This document shows, piece by piece, positions 43,535-52,535 of a stretch of 64,000 nucleotides of DNA (its first letter is position 1; each line of letters starts with the position of its first letter). The stretch spans positions 496,001-560,000 of the forward strand of contig NZ_FNAG01000002.1 of NCBI RefSeq assembly GCF_900101825.1, given 5' to 3'. The notes beneath the pieces were generated by a model that had not been told where the DNA came from, did not search any database, and worked only from the letters and a program-made list of their open reading frames with translations. Position numbers and translations under genes: made by a program. Origin of the DNA: Aquimonas voraii. Lineage in GTDB: Bacteria > Pseudomonadota > Gammaproteobacteria > Xanthomonadales > Xanthomonadaceae.

Positions 43535-43935
43535 ACTGATGGTCCTTCCACAAAATTGGAGCGAAGTTCTTGGGTGGGTTTGATGTGGTCAGAACACAGC
43601 CTTCATTTCTCGACAACACCTCTGCAGAAATGAGGCATTAATCCTTGCCCGTAGACATGCAGAGGGTCAAATCACATCAAGATGGTTGTCCCTAAAAAAG
43701 GGGCATATGCTTGGGGTTTTTCTAGTCTAGAGCCAGGTGAGTTGCGAAACGAATTTCGAAGAATAGTCGATTTGGCGGTCGTTCCCGCTTAGGGGCGGGA
43801 AAGTCGATGTGAAGTATTTCGGGGTGTCTTGTTCATTGTTTGAAATGCTCAGGATCGGTGGTCATAAAGCTAGGAGTTGCCATAGGTCAATGGTCGCGCT
43901 AGTTGCATTGGATATTTCTTGAGGTCCGCGAGTGC
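43535..43935. other. AT-rich intergenic region upstream of the hydrolase-subtilase/SIR2 unit
   Basis: 401 nt with no gene. It should hold the promoter of the minus-strand two-gene unit; TTGACC at about 43660 (read on the minus strand) followed by an AT-rich GGATTAAT is a possible but unconvincing pair. A hairpin TTCCCGC(N6)GCGGGAA at 43782-43801 may terminate the 853-residue gene upstream. A second C/G tract with TTTTTT (around 43690-43705) is also palindromic. Confidence 0.55.
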
Positions 43936-46497
43936 TTATCCCAGCACCAACCTGCTGGCAACGACAGTTTCGTCCTCCGACACCTGCTCCAAACGCAGCT
44001 TCGCTCTCAACCCACTCGCAAGCCCCGCTTCCCGATGCAGCAGCACCATCAGTCGCCCAAAGGCGCGCTGGGAATAGTGGTCGTCCCAGGAACGATCGAG
44101 CATATCGATGACTTCTTGGCCCTTTTCGAGTCCTGTGCTGACTGACCAATCATCTGCCGATGCTAGCTGGTAGAGGGAGCTTGCCATGCGGGACCAACTG
44201 CGCAGGAAGCCCTTGTCGAAACGGAGCTGGTAGTGCAATGCGCCCAGGGTGGTTTCGGCCTGCTCTGCCATTTCCCAATCGATCAGCTCCCGACTTGCGC
44301 CGGTATTTCGTAGTCCCCACCGGATGCGCGAGACCACCTTCTCGGGCAGTGCGCTCAGTCCGATGTAGCGCGGCTGCATAAGCACATCCGTGACGCCGGC
44401 ATACAAGCGCTCGCGTTCGCGCAGCAGCGCGCGTTCCGGCCGGCCGGCTTGCAGCAACGCACCAGCCAGTGCTCGCGCCCAATGTGGGTTGAGGTCACCG
44501 CGCAGCAGCGCCTTGAACCGTTCATCAACGATGCTGGCCGAGTCCAGGCTCAGCTCTATACGCGCGCGGATGCGCTTGCCGCTCAGTTCCTGCCACAAGC
44601 GTTGCTGCAGGTCGGACAATTGCAGATCGCTGATTGCGGCCCACAGTTCGGCGTGGTCCAGCGCCTCGGCCAGATCGCGCCGCTCCAACTTCGGGTAGGT
44701 GTGTGACCAGCGGAGACCAAGCGCAACGGTCCAGTCTCCATCCGCGCCGTTTTCGGCGCGGTACTCAGGCATGCCGAAGAGCACCTCGCCGGCATATTGC
44801 TTGAACGTGGAGAAGCCCTTGCCGTCATAGCTTCGCTGGCCGAGCAGACTGTGGCAGACTTGGCGTTGCTCACCTTGGACTTGGCGGAACAGAGTGACCC
44901 GCTTTCGCGTCTTCAGCCAGTTCAGTGCGACGCTCCAGCGATCGACGCCGAGGGTGAAGCCGAAGGACCGACGGTGCTCGGATATTGAATGGCCGAGCAA
45001 TAGGCCGTCCGTCATCAGCTTGGGATGCTCGCTCGCCAATGTCAGAATCGACGCTGCATCCAAGTTCAGGGCGGCGTGATGGATCTGCTCCAGCAGTAGA
45101 TCTGGCAACTGTCCCGAGGCAAGCTTGATCGATAGCAGCGCGGCATTGTCCTCTGTACGGCTGTACTCGTAGCTGAAGCGCAGCTTCAGCTGCGCTCTGG
45201 CGACGCGTTTGATGATCGATTCCAGCCGTTCCAGCTGGTTCAGCGCGTAGCCGAGCCGCTCTTCAACCCGGGTCAGGCCAGTTGCTCGCCATAGTTTCTC
45301 TGCTTGTTCTGTGCCGAGTGCTTTCAGTTTCCCTGGAAGCGCCTGGATTCCATCGATCAGCTTGGTTGCTTCGACGATCGTCAAGCCGAGCATTTCTGCA
45401 AGGGGCGCGGCGGCCTCGGCGACAACCGGTGTCTGGGCCAGCGCCTCATTCACCTTCTGCTGGATGTGTTGCAGGCGCTGCAGGCGACTTTCCAGCTGAA
45501 GCCTCGAAAGGTAGCGTTCGAGTGCATGCCCCGGCTTGATCAACTCGGCCAGTAGCGAATCGTAGGCGACCTTGAGGTCAGCTTGCAGCTCTGTGACTGA
45601 TGCTTTCCAGTTAGCGAGCGCCTGTGGGTCCCCACCGAGTAGTTCGCCGGCCAGTTCGGGTAGAACGGCTTCAGCGGCGTCCGGGTTGTCAAAGGCGACG
45701 TCCAATCCAAGCTCCACGCCCAAATCCATCTGGCGACGTCGATTTGTCAGAAGCTGCAATTCGATCCAACCGTCGGGCAGGCCGTGGAAGGCTACTCGGT
45801 AAAGGCCGGACAGGCCCAGCGCGAAACGGACCTTGGCACTGGCATCGATTTTCGGCGCCAGCGCCGCCTGGCCAAGCGCCAAACCAGCGATCGGATCGTT
45901 CAGCCCGGTCAGCACATCAGCCCAGTCCAGATCAATGCTCAGGTTGAGGGTCCCGCCGAGCTCGACCGCTACAACCTGATCCTCGGTAAGTGTCCTTAGG
46001 TGCAGGGGGGCGAATACATGCGGTAGGTTCGTCAAGTCGGATGCGACCGCGCTGGCCACCGTCGGAAAGCGCCCTCGGGACTTTCGATGCGGCATGTAGG
46101 TAGCCACCGTCAGCGCGGCGCCGCTGTCGACCTTGAACTTTGTCAGGCCGGCGCTGGCGGAGGCCCCAATCTTCACGTGGCAGTTGGCCCGATAGCGCAG
46201 CCAAACAACGTCCGGAGTCGACTGCAGCAAGGGCCGCCATGCGATGCCGGAGGGTGCGTCTGCAGTTGGTGGTGCTCCGTACATGGCAAGATCGTCTGCG
46301 TCGTTCGATGCATTGAAAACTGAGACTGCCACTTCTGAACCGGCTTCGATTTGGAAGCGAACATCTGCGATCGGGGCGAAGTTTTTGCCCTCATCGGCGC
46401 CGGCGCGCGCTACATCCAATGAAAGTGCTGCACTGTCGATCGGCTCGCCAAGTTTTTTGGTGATTTCCTTCGCTTTCGCGAAAACTTCACTGTCCAT
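43936..46497 (-). CDS. Large protein of unknown family (853 aa)
   Basis: 853 residues from ATG 46497 with GGGGG upstream; no signal peptide. I see no named domain. The first ~290 residues look beta-rich with short Gly/Asp turns (VRFQIEAGSEVAVSVFNAS, SAKVRFALGLSGLYRVAF); residues ~300-430 are long amphipathic helices, probably coiled coil (LERYLSRLQLESRLQRLQHI); the C-terminal ~420 residues mix strands and helices with many Trp and Arg. The gene is AT-richer than core genes. It is on the same strand as the hydrolase-subtilase and SIR2 genes, separated by 401 nt, and downstream of a broken amidase. It could be a sensor, toxin or surface protein; nothing decides this. Confidence 0.8.
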   Translation of the reverse strand: MDSEVFAKAKEITKKLGEPIDSAALSLDVARAGADEGKNFAPIADVRFQIEAGSEVAVSVFNASNDADDLAMYGAPPTADAPSGIAWRPLLQSTPDVVWLRYRANCHVKIGASASAGLTKFKVDSGAALTVATYMPHRKSRGRFPTVASAVASDLTNLPHVFAPLHLRTLTEDQVVAVELGGTLNLSIDLDWADVLTGLNDPIAGLALGQAALAPKIDASAKVRFALGLSGLYRVAFHGLPDGWIELQLLTNRRRQMDLGVELGLDVAFDNPDAAEAVLPELAGELLGGDPQALANWKASVTELQADLKVAYDSLLAELIKPGHALERYLSRLQLESRLQRLQHIQQKVNEALAQTPVVAEAAAPLAEMLGLTIVEATKLIDGIQALPGKLKALGTEQAEKLWRATGLTRVEERLGYALNQLERLESIIKRVARAQLKLRFSYEYSRTEDNAALLSIKLASGQLPDLLLEQIHHAALNLDAASILTLASEHPKLMTDGLLLGHSISEHRRSFGFTLGVDRWSVALNWLKTRKRVTLFRQVQGEQRQVCHSLLGQRSYDGKGFSTFKQYAGEVLFGMPEYRAENGADGDWTVALGLRWSHTYPKLERRDLAEALDHAELWAAISDLQLSDLQQRLWQELSGKRIRARIELSLDSASIVDERFKALLRGDLNPHWARALAGALLQAGRPERALLRERERLYAGVTDVLMQPRYIGLSALPEKVVSRIRWGLRNTGASRELIDWEMAEQAETTLGALHYQLRFDKGFLRSWSRMASSLYQLASADDWSVSTGLEKGQEVIDMLDRSWDDHYSQRAFGRLMVLLHREAGLASGLRAKLRLEQVSEDETVVASRLVLG

Positions 46498-46810
46498 GAG
46501 TCCCCCTAAAAAAACTCGAAAACACCTAGATGCTCTGCGCGAACGTTTGGCACGTGAAACCCGTGCGCCCTTGCCGCAAGCATTATGGAGATAGACGTCT
46601 CACTCATGACGAGGGTCGGCCCCGGATTGGGTGGCTGCGGTGAGAAGAGCGACTTCGATCCAGATGCCGTTTTCATCAATTGCTGCCGCAGAAAAGTAGC
46701 CACCTGGACATCGAGTTTCAGGTTCGAAGCCCGCCACCTTGAAAACTCGAAGGATGATCAATGGAGCGGCTCGCACCGGATTTTACGACTCAGGCATCGC
46801 TCTTCGCAGT
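46498..46810. other. Intergenic stretch with a possible 53-codon frame
   Basis: 313 nt without a recognisable gene. On the minus strand 46761-46600 a TTG-started frame of 53 codons reads smoothly (FKVAGFEPE...YFSAAAIDENGIWIEVALL) and is more protein-like than the other frames, including the 65-codon minus frame at 46506-46703. It could be the remnant of a gene. No family recognised. Confidence 0.4.
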
Positions 46811-47518
46811 TCAGGAAAGAGCGATCTCCCCGTATCTCTGCTCATACTCCCGCCTCAGGTGCGATCGAAAGTTCGACATAGACATGGATAGCGAGCCGCC
46901 GGGGTCCGGTTTTCGCCAGTAGCCAAGTCCTTGCATTCCGGAGACCTCGTGGTGTCCCAGGACGAGATCAAAGTCGAATAGCTCTGGATTGTTGAATTTC
47001 AGCCAGCAGATGAGATCCACAAGCTCCTCTTCCTGGGCGGGGCGGAACTTTCTAAACGTTCCTGATTGGCAGCCGTGGTTCGTTCCACTCACGGTTCGTA
47101 CCTCTTCCGCGGCGTATTCTGCATTGAACCACGGCTTCCACGTGCCGTTTGCTTTCTTTTCAACGGCGCCTGCGCACGCGACTTCAATTCCAACGAGATG
47201 CCGGCTAACGCCTCGTCCGAGGCCTGGTCACTTACTGACACCTGCGTGATGTGCCCATTTGTTGAGTGGCAATGACTGCAGCGTTCTACCTTCAGGTGTT
47301 ATGACGAAGAAGTTCCACCCCTGGCGGTGTCCCCAATCGAGGCTGTTTCTTGCATCGGCTTCGGTTGCATCTCGTCCAGCCGTGAAGTGAATTGCGCATC
47401 CTTTCGGATAGCCATTTGCGTACGTTCCTTCGCTGGGGCCCTCCTGCTTCACGATCTGAGCGAAGGGATAGAAGAGTAGACCCTTGGTGTTGTTTGGCCT
47501 CTCGGTCTTGATGGTCAT
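46811..47518 (-). pseudogene. N-acetylmuramoyl-L-alanine amidase (amidase_2) with one in-frame TGA
   Basis: Reading through a single TGA at 47230-47228 gives a continuous 235-codon frame of the amidase_2/PGRP family. N-terminal part: GCAIHFTAGRD (zinc ligand His), GWNFFVITPEGRTLQSLPL, KWAHHAGVSK, then the stop, then PGLGRGVSRHLVGIEVACAG, and the C-terminal FDLVLGHHEVSG and WRKPDPGGSLSM (remaining zinc/catalytic motifs). The family usually has a Trp just before P-G at the stop position (A-G-x-S-x-W-P-G-L), so TGG to TGA is the simplest explanation. The rest is undamaged, implying a recent mutation, a sequencing error, or read-through. Context is the accessory region; it may have been an antibacterial or lysis enzyme. 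Confidence 0.85.
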
Positions 47519-47855
47519 GCATCGTCCTTCGGGCGTCTTTCAGCGCGTCTGTTGGGGCGTATTCGGAGCGAGGAGCTGCATCGACAGCGCGAGCTGTTCA
47601 GAGCAGTTTGTTGCTTGCGTGTTGGTGGCCGATGGTCAACAGGGCAGCGACGAGGCCGAATGTCTTAGCGGCGCGTCGACGGTAGAATGCGTGACGCGCG
47701 TCACGCAATCGTGACCAGCGGAAAGCTTCCCTATTTGTTCCCGGCTGCGGGTCTAGGTCAGCTGTCGTGAACGGATTGAGGGAACTGCCGCTTCGGTGTG
47801 TTCCGCCGCGCCCCTACGCCGACGCGAAGCGTTGCCGCCCATCGCTGGAACACGG
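47519..47855. other. Gene-free stretch with a 20-bp perfect palindrome
   Basis: 337 nt lacking a convincing gene; it is the upstream region of the broken amidase (minus) and of the decayed DUF429 gene (plus). It contains the palindrome at 47688-47707. Confidence 0.6.
47688..47707. promoter_or_regulatory. 20-bp perfect palindrome, possible operator
   Basis: TGCGTGACGCGCGTCACGCA is fully self-complementary, with two GTGACGC-type half sites. Its form suits a dimeric repressor. It lies between the divergent amidase and DUF429 remnants; no regulator gene is adjacent, so the binder is unknown. Confidence 0.5.
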
Positions 47856-48585
47856 ATGAGGACCTCGATGTCACCCCACCCATACGCCCACTTCGGCGTC
47901 GACGGCGCCAAGTCCGGCTGGTTTGCGGTCTGGCGCCTGGGCGAGGCCTTCGGGTTCGATCTGTACGCCCGAGCCGAACACCTGGTTTCCGCGCACGCGT
48001 AGGCCGATGTCATCGCCGTGGATGTTCCGATGGGGCTGTCGGATCGTGAGGCCCGCCCGCCTGATGCCTTGGCGCAATCGGTCGTGGGGGGCAAGCGCCA
48101 GCAGCCTGTTCTCAGCGCCGGTGCGCGGTGCGCTGGATACGCAGAGCCACGCCGAGGCCTCGGCGCCGATCCGCTTGTTCGACGAGAATGGAAGGAGGTT
48201 AAGCATTCAGGCTTTCGGCATGCTTCCCAAGATCCGTGAGTGGGACACGCTGCTGCGCGGCGATGCCGAGGCCCGCCGCCGTGTGCGTGAGGTCCATCGC
48301 GAGGTGTCGTTCGCGGCGATGATTGCCGGCGTGACCCTGGTGCCGAACAAGCGCAGCGATGAAGGGCGGGCACTGCGGATGCGGCTGCTGGGCGAGCACT
48401 TTGGGCAGGGCGCCGTGGAGTCGCTGGTGGCGTCAGTGCCGCGACGCTTGGCTGCGGCCGACGATGTCGTGGATGCGCGGGCCGCGCTGTGGAGCGCCGA
48501 GCGCATTGCCGCGGGCTGCGCGGGCTCGTTGTCCTCGCTGCCGGCCGTCGACCGCGCTGGGCTGCCGATGGCCATCTGGTACTGA
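47856..48585 (+). pseudogene. Decayed DUF429 protein gene
   Basis: The protein can be followed through three pieces. Frame 0 from ATG 47856 (or 47868) gives HFGVDGAKSGWFAVWRLGEA, then a TAG at 48001, then continues in frame as ADVIAVDVPMGLSDREARPPDA. Near the G6 run at 48087-48092 the frame shifts by one, after which SASSLFSAPVRGAL, FGMLPKIREWD, VREVHREVSFAAM and LVPNKRSDEGRALRMRLL follow to the stop at 48585. These are the DUF429 motifs (D-G-x-x-x-G-W, D-x-P-x-G-L, P-x-R, PKIREVD, E-V-H-P-E). One nonsense and one frameshift indicate a pseudogene, unless both are sequencing errors at GC-rich sites. Confidence 0.85.
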
Positions 48586-48700
48586 GTCTCCGCGCTGTCT
48601 GTGCCGTCGCCGACGCGGGTTGGCATGGGCAGGACCGCGTAGCGCCTGTGCTGTCACACGGGTGGATGCTCTCCGTCGCGGGGTTCGGAGGTGGATCACC

Positions 48701-49045
48701 ATGAGTCGCGCGCAGCGTCGTCGAATCGAAAGGGAGCAGGCCAAGGCCGACTGTCGTGCGGCGAAGCGCGCTGTGGCGCTTGAGCGCCGCATCCTCCAGC
48801 ACGATCGCTGGTCCTCGCGTTCCTCCACCAGCCTTCTTGGGCTGACGGGCGAGTTTCTTTGGCATCTTGCGTGGGCGCCGCTTGCCATCTGGCTCTGGCC
48901 CTTGGCCCAGATCGGTCGCCTGATGGGAATCGACACGAGTGAGACCGGACCACCGCGCCATCGACCCGCATGGATGCCCGCGCCAGATCAGGGCGCTGTG
49001 GCTGCGCGTGAGCGGGATGACACGCACAAGCCCTCGAATCGGTAG
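48701..49045 (+). CDS. Small hypothetical protein, one possible membrane segment
   Basis: 114 residues. I accept this frame because ATG 48701 is preceded by GGAGGT at ideal spacing and the protein has an ordered look: a basic coiled-coil-like N-terminus (RAQRRRIEREQAKADCRAAK) then a hydrophobic Trp-rich segment (LWHLAWAPLAIWLWPLAQIG, residues ~53-72) and a polar tail. The family is not recognised. Tail-anchored or peripheral membrane location is possible. No partner gene evident. Confidence 0.5.
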   Translation: MSRAQRRRIEREQAKADCRAAKRAVALERRILQHDRWSSRSSTSLLGLTGEFLWHLAWAPLAIWLWPLAQIGRLMGIDTSETGPPRHRPAWMPAPDQGAVAARERDDTHKPSNR

Positions 49046-49236
49046 CTTGCTTCGTCACGGAAGCACATGCCGGATGTGCTGTCTGCGCAAGCACGTCGCG
49101 CAAGGGGGCCGCGTGGGGTGCCCAACGGCGGCCGCGGGCCCAGGGGTGTTCTTGCCGGCACGTGGCCGCGCGCTCTCTAAACCCTTCGAGTTGTCCGCGC
49201 ATCAGAGGCCCATGAGCCCCTCAAGTGAGATCCTCG

Positions 49237-50070
49237 ATGCGCCTGCCTGTTCTGCTTTGTGTGTTGTTTGCCGCTGCGCCGCCTCTCGCTGCCTTAGCCG
49301 ATGCGCCCCAGCCGCCCGAAGCGGCCGAACCCGCACAGGTCATGCTGTTCGGCATGTTCCACTTCGCCAACCCGGGCCTCGATATGGTCAAGTCCGGCGT
49401 GATCGACGTGACCACTGCGCCCAACCAGACGTATCTGCAGGGGCTGGCGCAGCGCCTGGCTGGCTTCGCGCCCACCGACGTGCTGACCGAGTGCAGCCCG
49501 TCCGAACAAGCCGAATACGACCAGCAGTTCCGCGGTTTCGTGGAGGGCAGTTTCAACCTGCCCAGCAACGAGACTTATCAGGTCGGTTTCCGCGTGGCCC
49601 AGCTGGCGGGCCTTTCCGGCGTGACCTGCTTCGACGAAACCACGGTGGGCTGGAATGCGAAGCCGATGTTCGACTACATGGACGCCCACGACCCGGAGAC
49701 GCGGCAGGCCGTGCAGTCACGTTTCGAGTCGCTGTCCGCCGAGCAGGGGCGCGAGCAGGCGACGCTTTCCCTGCCCGAGCTGCTGAAGCTGGCCAGCGAT
49801 CCCTCGCGCGATGCCGAGAACAAGGGCCTGTATCTGCTCACCAATGCGGTCGGCGCGGCCGACGGCTTCGCCGGTGCCGATGCGTCCGCCAGCTGGTGGC
49901 ATCGCAACTTCCGCATGTACGCCAACATCCAGAAGGCCGCGGCGCCGGGGCGGCGTGTCATCGTGATCGCGGGGCAGGGCCACACCGCCATCCTCAAGGA
50001 TCTGCTGGCCGTGGATGACCGTCGGCGTGCGGTCGATGTCAGACCTTTCCTCGAGCCCGATCCCTCCTGA
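49237..50070 (+). CDS. DUF5694 family exported protein
   Basis: 277 residues from ATG 49237 (GTG 49225 also in frame). A signal peptide (LPVLLCVLFAAAPPLAALA) is followed by QVMLFGMFHFANPGLDMVK, the hallmark of DUF5694, then DVLTECSPSEQAEYD, LPSNETYQVGFRVAQL, FDYMDAH and the C-terminal GRRVIVIAGQGHTAILKDLL. The paired GMFHF near the N-terminus and GQGHT near the C-terminus suggest a metal- or ligand-binding site akin to the TraB/ChaN/erythromycin-esterase-like group. Biochemical role unknown; periplasmic location inferred. Confidence 0.88.
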   Translation: MRLPVLLCVLFAAAPPLAALADAPQPPEAAEPAQVMLFGMFHFANPGLDMVKSGVIDVTTAPNQTYLQGLAQRLAGFAPTDVLTECSPSEQAEYDQQFRGFVEGSFNLPSNETYQVGFRVAQLAGLSGVTCFDETTVGWNAKPMFDYMDAHDPETRQAVQSRFESLSAEQGREQATLSLPELLKLASDPSRDAENKGLYLLTNAVGAADGFAGADASASWWHRNFRMYANIQKAAAPGRRVIVIAGQGHTAILKDLLAVDDRRRAVDVRPFLEPDPS

Positions 50071-50393
50071 ATCGATGCCCCGGCGCGGCGGACGCTGCAG
50101 GGCGATCGCGCACTCTACGTCGGCGATCGCCACGGGCAAGAGCGGGTGAGGGCAGTCGCCTGTCGCGCGGCTGGGCGGTTCGCCTGCGCGCGTCCGGCGG
50201 GCGCCCAGCGGATCGACGGCCCGATCACGCACCTGGATCGACGCGTCGTCGGTGCCCGCCCGAGCGGTTCGACCCTTGAGGCGGGGGCGACGGATCACGC
50301 GGGTGTACTGCAAAGACCAACTACGCTCGGCACGCGCGTTGCATGCTCTGGCCACCGGCGGATGCTCGCGTCGGGTCGACCACGAGGGGCCGG
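50071..50393. other. Gene-free stretch before the histidine kinase
   Basis: 323 nt in which I see no gene, repeat or strong hairpin; it presumably carries the kinase promoter. Confidence 0.6.
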
Positions 50394-52349
50394 ATGAACG
50401 CAAACGGTGGAGCTCCGGACGAGGCGAACACGCCCGACCCGATGTCGCTCTACGAGACGGTGTTCAACCAGATCCTGCATGAGGTCCACATCTGGCGTCT
50501 GGTGCGGGACGCCGACGGCAACATCCAGACCTGGCGCCTGCTCAACGCCAATCCCGCAGCGCTGAAGGCGTGGGGAAAGTCGCTCGCCGACATCAAGGGG
50601 CTGACCACGGACGAGATCTTTCCGGGGGTAGAGGCTACGGCCACCTTTCTACCGATCGTCGAAAAGATCTTTCGCGAGCGCCAGCCCTACTCCTGGGAGG
50701 TCCACTTCGAGGGCACGGACCAGACCCTGCAGATGACCAGCATTCCCGTCGATGAGGTCTTCATCAGCACGGGGGTGGATGTTTCCGGGATCCGGCGCTC
50801 GGAACGCGCGTTCCTGGAGGCTCAGAAACGCCTGGAGACCGCGACCGAGGCCGCCCAGCTCGGCATCTGGTCGTTCGAGCCTGACAGCGGGCGGACCTAC
50901 TGGAACAGCCTCGCCTTCGAACTGCACGGCGTGGCACCGTTTTCCGCCGAGCCTTCGTATGCCTTCTGGCTGTCCTGCGTGCACGCCGAGGATCGCGAGC
51001 ACGTCGAGCAGGTCATTGGCGACGCCCTGCGCAAGCGATCGGCCTATCGGGTGGGCTATCGCACGCGCTGGCCGGACGCGTCGAACCATGAGATCGAGCT
51101 CGTTGGGCGGGTGTTCGAGGTGGCGGAAGGCGAGCCCTCGCGCATGGTGGGCATCCTCCGCGACGTCACCGCCGAGCGGACCGCCAGAGAAAGTCTTCAG
51201 CGCGCACACCGGCGACTCGCCCTGGCGACGGAGAGCGGCGGAATCGGCGTGTGGGAGTGGGAACTCGCGACCGACGCACTGCTCTGGGATGAGCAGATGT
51301 ACACGCTGTATGGCGTGCGCGATCGCGAGGAGCGCAGCGTCTACGACACCTGGGCGAGCCGGGTGCATCCGCAGGATCTGGAACGAGCGGCCGGGGCGCT
51401 GCAGACGGCGCTGCAGGGCGGTGCGGATTACGACACCGAGTTCCGCGTGATCTGGCCCGACGGCTCCATCCACGTCATCCACGCCATGGCCCGGGTCACG
51501 CGCGGCGCCGATGGGCGGCCGGTCTCCATGACGGGTCTGAACTGGGAGGTCACCTCGCAACGCCGCATGGAGGCCGAGCTCAAGGCCGCGAATGCGCGGC
51601 TCGAGGAGCGTGTCGCGCAGCGCACGCAGGAATTGGAACTGGCCAAGGATGCGGCCGAGGCGGCCAACCGGGCGAAGAGCGAGTTCCTCGCCAACATGTC
51701 GCACGAGCTTCGCACGCCGCTGCACGGGATTCTGGGCTTCGCCGATCTTCTGGTTGAACGGTCGCAGGACGACGAAGCTTCGGAGGCGCACCGCTATGCG
51801 ACGCGCATCGTCAAGCAGGGCACCCAGCTTCTGAATCTGGTCAATGATCTGCTGGATTCCGCGAAGATAGATTACGGCAATTTCAGCGTTGCCCTTGAGC
51901 CCTGCGAGCTCACCGACCTGGTCGCCGCTGTGGTGGATGAGTTCGAACTCAGGTCCCGCAGCGACGTGCACATCGCGCTGCGACAGCCCGAGCAGATCCC
52001 CATCCGTGCAGACCCGCGGCGCTTGGCCCAGGTGCTTCGCAACCTGCTGGCCAATGCCGTTCGGCTGTCGCCGAAGGACGCCACGGTCGAGGTGGACGTG
52101 CGCGTTGACGCGACCATGCACCGGGTCGAGGTGGAGGTGGCGGATCGAGGGCCCGGCATTCCGAGCGGCGAGCTGGAAGCCATCTTCGACCGCTTTTCGC
52201 AAAGCTCGAAAACCAAGAGTGGAGCTGGCGGTACCGGGCTTGGCCTGTCGATCGCGCGCAGCATCGTCGACATGCACGGCGGCAGTCTGACTGCTTTCAA
52301 TCGGGCAGGGGGCGGGGCCCGTTTCGTCTGCGTACTGCCGCTGCCCTGA
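50394..52349 (+). CDS. Multi-PAS sensor histidine kinase
   Basis: 651 residues from ATG 50394, with GAGGGG upstream. No membrane helix is visible, so it is probably a soluble sensor. Three PAS-like domains: (1) ~18-140, (2) ~150-275 (LGIWSFEPDSGRTYWNSLAFELHG), (3) ~285-405 (GIGVWEWELATDALLWDEQMY). A coiled coil (LKAANARLEERVAQRTQELEL) leads to HisKA with the phospho-acceptor in FLANMSHELRTPLHGILGF (H437) and a HATPase domain with N box LLANAVRLSP, G1 DRGPGIP and G2 GTGLGLSIARSI. No receiver domain and no response-regulator gene next to it, so the partner is elsewhere. Signal unknown. Confidence 0.94.
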   Translation: MNANGGAPDEANTPDPMSLYETVFNQILHEVHIWRLVRDADGNIQTWRLLNANPAALKAWGKSLADIKGLTTDEIFPGVEATATFLPIVEKIFRERQPYSWEVHFEGTDQTLQMTSIPVDEVFISTGVDVSGIRRSERAFLEAQKRLETATEAAQLGIWSFEPDSGRTYWNSLAFELHGVAPFSAEPSYAFWLSCVHAEDREHVEQVIGDALRKRSAYRVGYRTRWPDASNHEIELVGRVFEVAEGEPSRMVGILRDVTAERTARESLQRAHRRLALATESGGIGVWEWELATDALLWDEQMYTLYGVRDREERSVYDTWASRVHPQDLERAAGALQTALQGGADYDTEFRVIWPDGSIHVIHAMARVTRGADGRPVSMTGLNWEVTSQRRMEAELKAANARLEERVAQRTQELELAKDAAEAANRAKSEFLANMSHELRTPLHGILGFADLLVERSQDDEASEAHRYATRIVKQGTQLLNLVNDLLDSAKIDYGNFSVALEPCELTDLVAAVVDEFELRSRSDVHIALRQPEQIPIRADPRRLAQVLRNLLANAVRLSPKDATVEVDVRVDATMHRVEVEVADRGPGIPSGELEAIFDRFSQSSKTKSGAGGTGLGLSIARSIVDMHGGSLTAFNRAGGGARFVCVLPLP

Positions 52350-52493
52350 GGTGCCTCACGCTGCGCCGACGTCTACAGGCCGCCCGCGCTGCGGCGGGCC
52401 CTGTGCCGGGCCAACCGACCATCCAGCGGGTTCCGCGCCGGTCTGCCGGCCTGTCTTGAACCATCGGCTCACGCCCAGCGACTTTACAAAGTG

Positions 52494-52521
52494 CGAGGCC
52501 GCGTCTGCCGACGCGGCCTCG
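52494..52521 (-). terminator. Hairpin terminator after the nitroreductase gene
   Basis: Perfect 12-bp stem CGAGGCCGCGTC (52494-52505) with its complement at 52510-52521, loop TGCC, 14 nt past the stop of the minus-strand nitroreductase gene. It could also serve the converging kinase gene. Confidence 0.75.
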
Positions 52522-52535
52522 TGCGTCACCTCGAA

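Noticed and set aside
47753-49027. A 424-codon minus-strand frame
   Set aside because: Low-complexity Arg/Pro/Ser protein; it is antisense to the decayed DUF429 gene, whose motifs are recognisable on the plus strand.
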